From assembly GCA_903887845.1 (NCBI GenBank), contig CAISRC010000047.1, positions 1 to 45,982 of the forward strand: DNA of 45,982 bases. Direction: 5' to 3'. The position numbers and the translations under genes were made by a program. The stretch's first letter is position 1, and every line of letters begins with the position of its first letter. Shown here one piece after another: positions 1 through 7,738 of this stretch. The DNA comes from an uncultured Chlorobiaceae bacterium. GTDB lineage: Bacteria; Bacteroidota; Chlorobiia; Chlorobiales; Chlorobiaceae. The notes under the pieces are model-generated. The model ran no database searches and was not told where the DNA came from. It was given only the letters and a program-made list of their open reading frames with translations.

Positions 1-74
1 ATCATCAGTTCAACGGCATCAACCTTGAACTCTTTGCTGTACTTCCTGCGACTCTCGTTGCCTGTCGGTGTCAT
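1..74 (-). CDS. IS3-family transposase OrfA, N-terminal fragment (runs off window)
   Basis: The first 24 codons are visible, starting MTPTGNESRRKYSKEF and continuing KVDAVELM. This is the typical opening of IS3-family OrfA, whose helix-turn-helix begins with a basic RRKYSKEFK-type stretch. A GGAG ribosome binding site lies about 9 bases before the ATG at 72-74. OrfA would bind the IS ends and, through frameshifting with OrfB, form the transposase. The frame stays open to the window edge, so whether the element is intact cannot be judged. Confidence 0.7.
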   Translation of the reverse strand, partial: MTPTGNESRRKYSKEFKVDAVELM

Positions 75-121
75 GTCTCATGTCTCCTTTTGATTGAAGA
101 TATGACTTCTCACACTGTCCA
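1..121 (-). mobile_element. End of an IS3-type insertion sequence (partial)
   Basis: Reading the minus strand, a terminus beginning TGGACAGTGTGAGAAG at about 121 is followed by a ribosome binding site and the start of a transposase OrfA. IS3-family elements usually begin with TG and place OrfA shortly inside the left end. The rest of the element lies beyond the left window edge. The exact end is inferred, because no second end or target duplication can be seen. It abuts the truncated 3' end of the fic gene. Confidence 0.6.
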
Positions 122-137
122 CGAAAATATAGCAAGT

Positions 138-965
138 TCAATCGGATAGTGAACGCAGGAAAAACACCAACCACGGCTGCCAGTTCGGTGCATCGGTACG
201 GATCGTCCCCTGGGTATGGCGCAGAGCCAGATAGTAGGCTTCCTTGTTGTGTTCGATGACACTTTCCAATGAACTGTATGGTACGTAGGTATACCCTGCC
301 TGAAGTAACAGTAAGGTGGTCAGCACACGACTGAGCCGACCGTTGCCATCCTGGAATGGATGAATTGCCAGAAAGACCACCACAAAGATAGCGATGATCA
401 GCAACGGGTGCAACTGCGCCTGCTCACGTTCATCCTTCACCTAGGTCACCAGTTCAGTCATGAGCCGAGCGGTGTCGAAGGGGGTCGCTGTCTCGAACAC
501 GATACCGAGTTGCTTGCCATTTTCATCAAAGGCGGCGACGCTGTTCGAGCTGGTTTTATACTGTCCCCTGTGCCGGGAATCCTTCTCACTGTGGCGTAGC
601 AAGATTTGATGTAACTGCTTGATGTGGTTTTCGTTGAACGGGATGCTCGGCCATGTGTCGAACACCAAATCCATCACCTCTGCATAACCGGCAACTTCCT
701 GCTCGTCACGCGTTTCGAAAGAGTGAATCGCCAGATTGGAAAGCAGGCGCTCCACCTCCCGATCGGATAGTTTGGAGCCCTCTATTCGGGTTGATGATCC
801 GATGCTCTCGATGGTGGCCACCCGACGTAAGGCTGAAAGACGATCAGGGGCAAGCGTGCCCAAAGCACGCCAGGCACCTTTGAACTCGTCGATCTGAGCG
901 ATCAGGTTCAGGATCTCCGGGGTAATGTGAAGTGTGTCTGTTCGAAGCATAAACCAATAATACAC
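138..965 (-). pseudogene. Fic family protein, broken by an in-frame TAG and truncated at the IS border
   Basis: Two pieces in the same frame make one Fic protein. Codons 965 to 444 carry the N-terminal part with an inhibitory-type motif SSTRIEGS (pattern [S/T]xxxE[G/N]). After a TAG at 441-443 the frame continues with the Fic core motif HPFQDGNGRLSR, which keeps the catalytic His and the phosphate-binding GNGR. Fic enzymes usually transfer AMP from ATP onto a target hydroxyl. A tryptophan codon (TGG to TAG) would fit the broken position. The protein ends shortly after WLVFFLRSLSD, only about 17 bases from the IS end, so the C-terminal winged-helix part expected in 340-380 aa relatives is missing. 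The start may be 965 or an internal ATG at 950. Both lesions argue for a dead gene, although the downstream piece has its own GTG at 440 and could in principle be made alone. Confidence 0.8.
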
Positions 966-1109
966 CCATTAACACCCATTTGCAAGTCAAACCACCATTT
1001 CGCCTGATTCCGTTGTGGCATTGACACAAGGCTTGTTGTACAACAGCTTCTCTCATTCAACGTTATTATCGAACGACAAATCTCTCCGCAGAGATCGTCA
1101 GCACCCCTG

Positions 1110-1433
1110 CTACAACGCTTTGTTATGAGCACTCTTCTGCAACGTAGCTTCGGAGGCCTCATACTCGCCCAAGTGGACGCGCATCAGGCTTTTCCAGAGT
1201 TTGCCGTGGTTGGGCACAAAGAAGTGCAGCAGTTCATGCACAATCACGTAATCCCGGACCTTTTCGTCCATCTCCATCAATTCGGCGTTGAAATTCAGAT
1301 GGCCCTCCGTGGAGCAGGAGGCCCACTTGTTCTGCATGGGTCGAACGCCGAGCCACACAATTTGAACGTCCAGTTTGGCGGCCCAATCGCGAACGCGCTG
1401 CTTGAATCGAATCTTTGAGTTCGTGTCGGTCAT
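1110..1433 (-). CDS. YgjP-like metallopeptidase domain protein (DUF45 type)
   Basis: This 107-aa protein has the family signature. A WASCS motif is followed by a zinc-binding HELLHF helix (HExxH) and a third ligand His in VPNHGKLW about ten residues on. YgjP/DUF45 proteins are small zinc-dependent peptidase-like proteins often found inside type I restriction-modification loci, where their role is not established. Full YgjP proteins are about 230 aa, and this one carries little more than the catalytic half. Its ATG follows the hsdS fragment's stop codon by three bases, so it is probably translated from the same transcript. It may have been brought next to the truncated hsdS by a deletion. The motifs look intact, so the gene itself may still be functional. 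Confidence 0.75.
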   Translation of the reverse strand: MTDTNSKIRFKQRVRDWAAKLDVQIVWLGVRPMQNKWASCSTEGHLNFNAELMEMDEKVRDYVIVHELLHFFVPNHGKLWKSLMRVHLGEYEASEATLQKSAHNKAL

Positions 1434-1436
1434 GGC

Positions 1437-1802
1437 TTACATCCGGTTGTTGCCTTTTGCTCGAAGGCGATGTAGGTGGTTTTGGTATAAGCATCCTTCG
1501 ACATCATTGTTCCAAAGAGCCGTTCGCCCAATCGAGCCACCTTCACAGACAAGCAAATCGTTCGCATGAAGTTCAAGACGTGATTGCTCTGCCTCGCTGA
1601 AATGCATCTGATCAAGATCGGTCAGTTCGAGACAATTCCAGAAAACGTTTTTGGTTCTGAGAAAAGGCCGTTGATGTTCGCCGTCGCGATTTCTCTTTGA
1701 AACCTGTTTTCCTTGCTGAATGTCAAATGCGGAATCAAGGCGACCAATTTCCCAAGAAGATGGAAATTCGCCAATCTCTGATTGCTGGAGTTCCACGCTC
1801 AT
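1437..1802 (-). pseudogene. hsdS: Type I restriction specificity subunit HsdS, N-terminal remnant
   Basis: The 121-aa product starts MSVELQQSEIGEFPSSWE and has the opening of an HsdS target-recognition domain, with motifs such as SIGRTALW and the CLYQNHLHRLRAK strand that usually leads into the rest of the domain. Full HsdS proteins are about 400 aa with two recognition domains separated by long helices. Here the frame stops at TAA just after the first recognition motif, and no second half is seen before the next gene. Its ATG overlaps the stop of the DUF4062 gene (ATGA at 1799-1802), which shows translational coupling. It is too short even for a half-S subunit, because the conserved dimerisation helix is absent. 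A deletion or frameshift is the likely cause. Confidence 0.8.
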
Positions 1803-3364
1803 GACCGACCTCCATCCTTATCCAACTGCTCCAGCAATCTACGACCTTTTTCCGTGAGCCGGTATTTCTGGAAACGACTGGTTGGTTTTTCGGGTATGGT
1901 GCGCTCCACCAGTCCTTCGGCAAGAGCGGGGTCGATATAGCGCTCACGGAGATGGGTGCGATCGCTAAGATCAAAATTAGCAAGGATTTCCGAGTTTCCA
2001 AGAGTTCCAGTTGAGCCAATCAGACGAATCAGTACCACCACTGCGACTGGTGGAGTGACTGGTGGGGTGACTGGTGCCGTGGCTTGCGACTCTGGCTGCG
2101 ACTCTGGCTGTTGTCCAACTTGGGCCTTGACTTGGGCCTCATCTTGGCCCCCCGACTCAGACTTTTTCCTCTTGATCGTCAACACAAAACAGCCGCCATC
2201 AAGCCTGATTTCAGGTTCAGGGAGCCCGGCATTTTTGCATCGCCGAATCATGTCGCGGATACCGGTTCCCATGCGCTCGATGTACTTGGTCAGATACATG
2301 GGCTCCGCAATCAACGGATTATGAGGGACGGAGGCATGTGGCTCGCGCAATTTTTCAAGAGTCAGGGTCGGAGGCAGAGTGCCGGGATTCCAGACTTCAA
2401 GCCGATCTTTGAAGAGCATGACCTGTACGCTGGCATTGCTGGTGTAGTCGCGATGCACAATGGCATTGACGATGGCTTCAGCGACAACTTCCTGCGGGAT
2501 TTCGTATTTCGTCGGCACTTGGGTGCTTTCCGCCCTTGTTCCTACCCAAAGGTCTATCTTGGAGAGTACAAAATCCTTGGCCTGATCCACGAGTTGGAAG
2601 ACCGTCCCTTTGTACACCTGATAAGATGGAATGGGTTTTTCAACTTCATAGCCGTGGAAATGGGCGCATTTCACTTCGGAGGTGATCAGAAAACGCTGCG
2701 GTTGTTTGCCGAACAACAAAATAGCGGCATTGGTCGGCCGTCCTTTGTCGAGCAGGTTAAGATGCTCCAGTACCTCATGGGGCGGCGTATCTGCTGCCAA
2801 TGGGAAATTGCGGCCACGCCGGGCAAGCACAAGAAAACGGGTGATCTTCTCTTCGTCAAGGTTATCGAACGAAGCATTTCGGCAGAATGTGGCATCAAAC
2901 GGTCCAAAACGGAGCAGTTCGCGCTCTTCGAGAATCCTGACAAGACTCGCATACACTGCGGGAATAAGCTCCTCGGAGGAGTTGACCCGACGACGGATAA
3001 GGGTGCTGGCGGCATCATGTATCAGGGCTCTCATTTTCGGATGCCGAGCGTTATCATCGGTTCCCTTGACATAGATCAGACGGCTCTTGCCCTTTTCGGT
3101 GGCCCGATTGAACTCACGGTGTGTCGGTGAAAGCCCCTCGGCATCTTCCCAACCATAATCATTGCCGAAAATACCGAGATAGATATCGCAACGATCCACC
3201 TCGTCGAGGTAGCACTGGTCAGGACGCTGATCGGCCGCTGGCTGATCTTCGAACAGAAAGTATTCAAAAAAACGGTGCAGCATCGGGTCACCGGAAAGGT
3301 ACCCGGTCAGAGCTTTGCGCTCCATGGTAAACTCCTTTTGCACACTGCTGATAAAGATCTTCAT
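1799..3364 (-). CDS. DUF4062 and GHKL-type ATP-binding domain protein in a type I RM locus
   Basis: This 521-aa protein begins MKIFISSVQKEF, the hallmark of DUF4062, spanning roughly residues 1-90. The middle resembles the RecG/Schlafen-associated ATP-binding family. IPQEVVAEAIVNAIVHRDY at about 290 is the N-box of a GHKL ATPase, and ERMGTGIRDMI at about 365 is a later nucleotide-binding motif. Residues about 410-445 form a low-complexity Gln/Pro/Thr-rich linker with short repeats (PES, TPPV). The C-terminus (about 445-521) looks like a winged helix. The gene overlaps hsdM upstream and hsdS downstream by ATGA four-base junctions, so it is a built-in member of the hsd operon. Related genes are common accessories of type I restriction loci, but no mechanism is established. 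Of the large genes here it is the only one without a visible lesion. Confidence 0.75.
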   Translation of the reverse strand: MKIFISSVQKEFTMERKALTGYLSGDPMLHRFFEYFLFEDQPAADQRPDQCYLDEVDRCDIYLGIFGNDYGWEDAEGLSPTHREFNRATEKGKSRLIYVKGTDDNARHPKMRALIHDAASTLIRRRVNSSEELIPAVYASLVRILEERELLRFGPFDATFCRNASFDNLDEEKITRFLVLARRGRNFPLAADTPPHEVLEHLNLLDKGRPTNAAILLFGKQPQRFLITSEVKCAHFHGYEVEKPIPSYQVYKGTVFQLVDQAKDFVLSKIDLWVGTRAESTQVPTKYEIPQEVVAEAIVNAIVHRDYTSNASVQVMLFKDRLEVWNPGTLPPTLTLEKLREPHASVPHNPLIAEPMYLTKYIERMGTGIRDMIRRCKNAGLPEPEIRLDGGCFVLTIKRKKSESGGQDEAQVKAQVGQQPESQPESQATAPVTPPVTPPVAVVVLIRLIGSTGTLGNSEILANFDLSDRTHLRERYIDPALAEGLVERTIPEKPTSRFQKYRLTEKGRRLLEQLDKDGGRS

Positions 3365-4926
3365 ACCCCAACTCCCAGTTGCTTGAGAATCTTCCGCAGG
3401 GCTTCGTCGGTCTCCTTGGCCTCCAGCTCAATCGCATTAAGCTCCTCGACAATCTCGGCAATGGGTCGGTAGGTTTCGGCATCGCTGGTGTGGATGTAGC
3501 GGCTGGGGGATATGTTGTAGTCGTTCTTTTTCAGCTCGGCGTGATCGACGATGCGGCTGAGTTTTTCCTCCTCCTTCAAGCCCGTGAGGGTCTCGGCAAT
3601 GCGCTGTATGCCTTCGTCCGGGATAAAGTTTTTGGGATCGCCCTTTGCGAAAATCTGACTTGCGTTGACGAGCAGTACGCGGTGCGCTCTCTCTTTTGCC
3701 TTCACCTTGTTCAGGAACAACACAATGCCCGGGGCGGTGGTGTTGTAGAAAAGGTTTTCGGGCAGATAGAGCAAAGCCTCAATGAGATCGTGATCGACAA
3801 ACCAATGGCGGACGCTCTTTTCCTTGTTGGTGCCGGCATTGCCCGACCCTCGTGAGGCGGCACCGGTATCGAGGACGACGGCGGCGCGGCCTGTGGCATT
3901 GAGACTGGCATGGATGTGCTGCACCCAACCCCAATCGGCAGAGGATTTGCCGGGGAAACCTGCCCCTGCGGGAAAGCGGTCGAGTTCATCGTTGTCGTAG
4001 TCTGCCTCGATGAACCAGTCCTGGTTCCACATGGGATTGGCGACGACGCAATCGAAGGTGCGGAGTTTGCCCTATCTGTTGCGGAACTTGGGGTTCTTGA
4101 AGGTGTCGCCAATCTCGATCTGCCCCTCCATGTCGTGGATGATCATGTTCATGTTGGCCATGGCCCAGGTCTCGGGGGTGAACTCCTGGCCGAACAGTTT
4201 CAGGGGTGCGACGGTACGCTGTTTACCCTTGGTAATCTCCTCCATGGCGAACTCGCATTTCACGAGGAGACCGCCGGAGCCGCAGGTGGGGTCGTAGATC
4301 TCCATGCCGGGCTCAGGCTGGAGCACCCGCGACATGATGGTGCCGACCTCAGGCGGGGTGTAGAACTCACCGGCGCTTTGGCCGCCGCCTTCCGCGAACT
4401 TGCGGATCAGGTATTCATAGCTTTTGCCGATGATGTCGGCCTCAACGTCATCGAGCCCCAGCCGTTTGGTGCTGATGGCCTCAATGAGGTTGGAGAGGCG
4501 GTCGTCGTCAAGATCACGCTGACCATGGGTGGTGGCATTGAAATCGACGCGGTCGATGATACCCTGCAGGAGTGGATTCTCTTTGGCGATGGCCCGCATG
4601 TTGGTGGTGACGCCTTCGCCGATCTTGTCGGAAAGCTTGCGGATGACCGACCAGACAGGCTGCTCGGGATCGGCCGGCAAAAGGGGGAGATAGAATCGGA
4701 CCAGCTTGTGATCGGCCTTGACCAACTGGAATGCCTTCAGGCGTGAGCCGACCTCCCCTGCAATTCGGTTGACCTCATCATCGAAAACGTCGCAGAGACG
4801 CTTGGTGAAAATGAGCGGGAGGATAAAGTCCTTATACTTCGGAGCATCTTTGGCTCCACGGATGGAACATGCCGCATCCCAGATCCAGGATTCGAGGGAT
4901 TTTCCGTTACCGTTATTATTGGCCAT
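3361..4926 (-). pseudogene. hsdM: Type I restriction DNA methyltransferase HsdM, split by an in-frame TAG
   Basis: The frame from 4926 to 4075 encodes an HsdM N-terminal helical domain, then the methyltransferase fold with the S-adenosylmethionine motif DPTCGSGGLL and the upstream GEFYTPPEV stretch. A TAG at 4072-4074 interrupts it. In the same frame the protein resumes with TFDCVVANPMWNQDWF, which contains catalytic motif IV (NPMW, the NPPY equivalent), and continues to GVGV at 3364. A one-base change from GAG or CAG would explain the stop. The downstream piece has an internal ATG at 4032, but this would leave the active-site motif split between two chains. The ATG at 4926 has an AGGAC ribosome binding site nine bases upstream. 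The enzyme would have methylated adenines with HsdS. Joined length is about 521 codons, normal for HsdM. A sequencing error is the alternative explanation. Confidence 0.85.
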
Positions 4927-4947
4927 CAGTGTTATGTCCTTTATTTT

Positions 4948-4987
4948 CTATGCGAATAACAATATTTTAATGTAGTTATTCGCATAG
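4948..4987. promoter_or_regulatory. Perfect 13-bp inverted repeat upstream of hsdM
   Basis: The arm CTATGCGAATAAC at 4948-4960 is repeated in exact inverse at 4975-4987, around an AT-rich 14-base spacer. The near arm lies 21 bases upstream of the hsdM start codon, where an operator or the hsd promoter would be expected. The arm length and symmetry suggest a dimeric repressor site, or a hairpin in the 5' leader. No dedicated regulator gene is visible next to it. Confidence 0.55.
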
Positions 4988-5136
4988 ATTTTTCAGTATT
5001 TCAGTGCATAAAAGTACGCCGAAACCGCAAGCATTTGAACTCGGCGGAGGGCTGATCGCAAGCTTTTCGCTTTAGTCAGGATAAGGTATGTTATATTATC
5101 CCTTTCCATTCACTCAACACCAAACAAAACACCACC

Positions 5137-5319
5137 ATGGCCATGACAGTTGAAATCAAGAACGGCAAGCTCTGCATAGAAATTGACCTCGAAACGCCTA
5201 CTCCCTCTTCATCAGGCAAGACGCTTGTTGTGGCAAGTACTCACGGCAATACGGTGACCTCGGTGATGGTTGAAGGCAAACCGGTAACGATCGGGCTTAA
5301 CGCTTATATCAAGAAATAA
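5137..5319 (+). CDS. Small conserved protein of unknown function (60 aa)
   Basis: The product is short and mixed in charge. It opens MAMTVEIKNGKLCIEIDLE and closes with GKPVTIGLNAYIKK. A central SGKTLVVASTHGN stretch resembles short proteins I recall being widespread in bacteria as hypothetical proteins, but I cannot name a function. There is no signal peptide or membrane segment, and the pattern is of alternating beta strands. No good ribosome binding site precedes the ATG. A start at the second Met (5143) is possible. It is transcribed away from the hsd operon with a 210-base gap and is not clearly linked to the SDR gene 78 bases downstream. Confidence 0.65.
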   Translation: MAMTVEIKNGKLCIEIDLETPTPSSSGKTLVVASTHGNTVTSVMVEGKPVTIGLNAYIKK

Positions 5320-5397
5320 CAGGTCGCTTCGCTGATACCATTTATACTCGGGTCTCAAAGCTGAAATTTTTAGACAACAAATGGAGGGTTACTGGAT

Positions 5398-6141
5398 ATG
5401 AAAGGCAAAGTTGCATTGGTTACGGGCGCAAGCCGGGGCATAGGTCGGGCTACGGCCAAACTTCTCGCTGCTGAAGGCGCTGCTGTCGGGGTGAACTATT
5501 TTCAGAGTGAAAGCGCGGCGATCGCTGTTGTCGAGGAAATTTTGAATGCAGGCGGAAGGGCATATCCCGTGAGGGCGGATGTCCGCGACGAGGAGCAGGT
5601 GCGGTTGATGGTCGGAGAGGTGGAAAAAAGCCTCGGCCCGGTTGACCTTCTGGTAAGCAATGCCGCGATTGGTTTTCCGGTAAAACCTTTCACACAATTT
5701 TCCTGGAATGAATTTGAAGCGAAGCTTTGCGGAGAGCTCAAGTCGATATTTTTCAGTTGTCAGGCGGTGCTTCCGGGCATGATCGAAAGAAAGGCGGGAA
5801 ACATCATTGCCATTTCAAGCACCCTTTCGCGTCACCCTTCCCCGGGTTTCATTGCCCACTGCACGGCGAAATCGGGCCTTGACGCCTTCGTCCGCTCTCT
5901 TGCGGAAGAGGTTGGCCCCTTCGGTATACGTGTCAATGTGATTGCCCCCGGCCTTACCTTGACCGACGCCACCTCCTGGTTGCCTGAGGAACAGAAAGGG
6001 ATGGTGGCGGATATGGCTCCCCTGAAGCGGGTTGGCTTCCCGGAAGATGTTGCCGGTGCCGTGGTGGCAATGGTTTCAGACCACAACCGTTTCGTGACGG
6101 GATGCTATATCCCGGTTTCAGGCGGGATGCTGATGCTGTAA
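5398..6141 (+). CDS. Short-chain dehydrogenase/reductase (FabG-like) with His at the catalytic Tyr position
   Basis: This 247-aa classical SDR has the nucleotide-binding motif TGASRGIG at residues 9-16, an SNAA motif at 87-90 (NNAG equivalent) and an active-site Ser pair at 140-141. The usual YxxxK motif is AHCTAK, with His154 where Tyr is expected and Lys158 kept. Spacing from Ser141 to His154 is 13, as between Ser and Tyr in FabG, so the alignment is firm. The C-terminal PVSGGMLML is typical. A GGAGG ribosome binding site supports the ATG. SDRs of this type reduce or oxidise carbonyl/hydroxyl groups with NAD(P)H. The Tyr-to-His change makes normal activity uncertain, although some SDR subgroups may have adopted other residues. 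No neighbour suggests a substrate. Confidence 0.85.
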   Translation: MKGKVALVTGASRGIGRATAKLLAAEGAAVGVNYFQSESAAIAVVEEILNAGGRAYPVRADVRDEEQVRLMVGEVEKSLGPVDLLVSNAAIGFPVKPFTQFSWNEFEAKLCGELKSIFFSCQAVLPGMIERKAGNIIAISSTLSRHPSPGFIAHCTAKSGLDAFVRSLAEEVGPFGIRVNVIAPGLTLTDATSWLPEEQKGMVADMAPLKRVGFPEDVAGAVVAMVSDHNRFVTGCYIPVSGGMLML

Positions 6142-6163
6142 TCAAAAAAAAAGGAGAACGAAA

Positions 6164-6766
6164 ATGAAAAAAAACATCACCAGGGCAATGCTCACCGCTG
6201 TAATAATGATCTTGCCGTCACTTGCTACAGCGACCCAGTGGAACATTGACCCCGATCATTCAACTGTTGGATTCAGTGTCAGTCACCTCATGGTGTCGCA
6301 CGTCAAGGGTAACTTCAACAAGTATAGCGGTGTTGTTGATATTAACGACAAAGACATTACAAAATCGAACGTCGATGTCACCATTGATGCCTCTTCCATC
6401 AATACCAATGTTCAAAAACGGGATGAACATTTGAAGAGCGCTGATTTCTTCGATGTCGCCAAATATCCGACCTTGACCTTTGTTTCAAAAAAATGGACAA
6501 AAGCGGCTAAAGGGGCATTGACGGTTACCGGAGATTTGACGATCCATGGTATTACCAAATTGGTGGTTCTTCATGTCGCCCCGTTCTCCAAAGAAAGCAA
6601 GGATCCCTGGGGTGGCACAAGACGCGGAACTTCGGCTAACACAACAATCAACCGAAAGGATTTCGGGCTTGTCTGGAATCAGGCATTGGAAACAGGGGGA
6701 GTGGCTATTGGTGCAGAGATCAACATCTTGCTGGACGTTGAACTGATCAAGTCGCAGCCCAAATAA
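6164..6766 (+). CDS. YceI family periplasmic protein
   Basis: The 200-aa protein has a Sec signal peptide (MKKNITRAMLTAVIMILPSL, likely cleaved near TATA/TQW). The YceI lipocalin-like domain follows, recognisable from WNIDPDHSTVGFSVSHLMVS, then SADFFDVAKYPTLTF and GDLTIHGITK. YceI barrels bind long isoprenoid or other lipids in the periplasm. In several bacteria they are linked to quinone or polyisoprenoid handling or to stress. AAGGAG sits eight bases upstream of the ATG. It lies 22 bases after the SDR stop and 56 bases before the dioxygenase gene, all on one strand, so the three may form a small operon. Confidence 0.9.
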   Translation: MKKNITRAMLTAVIMILPSLATATQWNIDPDHSTVGFSVSHLMVSHVKGNFNKYSGVVDINDKDITKSNVDVTIDASSINTNVQKRDEHLKSADFFDVAKYPTLTFVSKKWTKAAKGALTVTGDLTIHGITKLVVLHVAPFSKESKDPWGGTRRGTSANTTINRKDFGLVWNQALETGGVAIGAEINILLDVELIKSQPK

Positions 6767-6822
6767 GAGGCGTACCCTGGGAGTGGGAGTTAAGGAGATA
6801 ACCACCATAATGGAGGACTGCA

Positions 6823-7602
6823 ATGAAAGAGGTAATGCCTGCTGTTTTTTTAGGTCATGGCAATCCGATGAACGCGATTCAGTCGAACGCCTACACCGAA
6901 AGCTGGCAAAAATTCGGGCAAAGCATCCCGCCTCCAAAAGCAATACTTGCCATATCGGCCCACTGGTACGTGCCTGACATGGCGGTTTCAGGAAGCCCCT
7001 CTCCCGAAACCATACACGATTTCTACGGGTTCCCTTCTGAACTTTTCGAGTATGCCTGGCCAGCTCCGGGCAGTCCTGAACTTGCGCGGCGTGTGCAAAA
7101 ACTCCTTCAGCCGCTCAATGTCCGTTTCGATGAAAATCGAGGACTTGATCACGGCATTTGGTCGGTACTCTGCCACGTTTTTCCTGACGCAGATATCCCT
7201 GTTGTTCAGCTCAGTATTGATGACACGAAACTCCCTGAGTTTCATTATGAAACCGGAAAGCTTCTCCAGCCGCTTCGGGATGAAGGAGTACTGATTGTCG
7301 GAAGCGGCAATATTGTGCACAACCTGCGTGCTTATGTTTGGGGAAATGAGAAGAGACCGCCGTTCGACTGGGCCCTTCGATTTGAATCCGCAACAAGAAA
7401 ACTCATTCTTGAAGGAAAAGATCGTGAACTTGCTGATTACAGAAATATGGGAGAGGATGCGCGGCTTTCCGTGCCATCGCCTGACCATTTTCTCCCTCTG
7501 CTCTATGTTCTTGGTTTACGCAAAGAGCACGAGCAGGTCAGCTTTCCTGTCGAGGGAATAGATGGCGGGGCGCTCTCCATGCTCTCTGTTCGTATCGGCT
7601 GA
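6823..7602 (+). CDS. ygiD: Class III extradiol ring-cleavage dioxygenase family protein (YgiD/DODA type)
   Basis: The 259-aa product matches the YgiD/LigB-like family. It has FLGHGNPMN near the N-terminus (metal-ligand His12), AISAHWYVP (second His), GLDHGIWSVL, and GSGNIVHNLR before the C-terminal PDHFLPLLY. Family members use a metal ion to cleave catechol rings such as DOPA, and bacterial YgiD has 4,5-DOPA dioxygenase activity. The physiological substrate in this organism is unknown. A GGAGG ribosome binding site precedes the ATG. Oxygen dependence would be odd in a strict anaerobe, so an oxygen-protection role is possible but unproven. Confidence 0.85.
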   Translation: MKEVMPAVFLGHGNPMNAIQSNAYTESWQKFGQSIPPPKAILAISAHWYVPDMAVSGSPSPETIHDFYGFPSELFEYAWPAPGSPELARRVQKLLQPLNVRFDENRGLDHGIWSVLCHVFPDADIPVVQLSIDDTKLPEFHYETGKLLQPLRDEGVLIVGSGNIVHNLRAYVWGNEKRPPFDWALRFESATRKLILEGKDRELADYRNMGEDARLSVPSPDHFLPLLYVLGLRKEHEQVSFPVEGIDGGALSMLSVRIG

Positions 7603-7738
7603 TCAGAAAAATCAGACGATGCGAATCCTGCAAAATCTGTCAAGCGGCTGAGGCGGGAAATAGGTGAGGCTGACGGGCGGCTCTTGATTTTTGGTTCCAT
7701 GATTGCATGCCAGGGCTTAAGCAAAGTCGATACTCCTC

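Noticed and set aside
441-4074. Recoding of TAG (pyrrolysine or suppressor tRNA) in fic and hsdM
   Set aside because: No PYLIS-type structure or pyl genes are visible, the neighbouring hsdS is also truncated, and the locus borders an IS. Ordinary gene decay explains the stops more simply.
2084-4746. Long open frames on the plus strand (2084-3130, 3910-4746) opposite the DUF4062 and hsdM genes
   Set aside because: They are antisense to genes with clear motifs and ribosome binding sites, have no recognisable domains and show unusual composition. They are by-products of codon use on the other strand.
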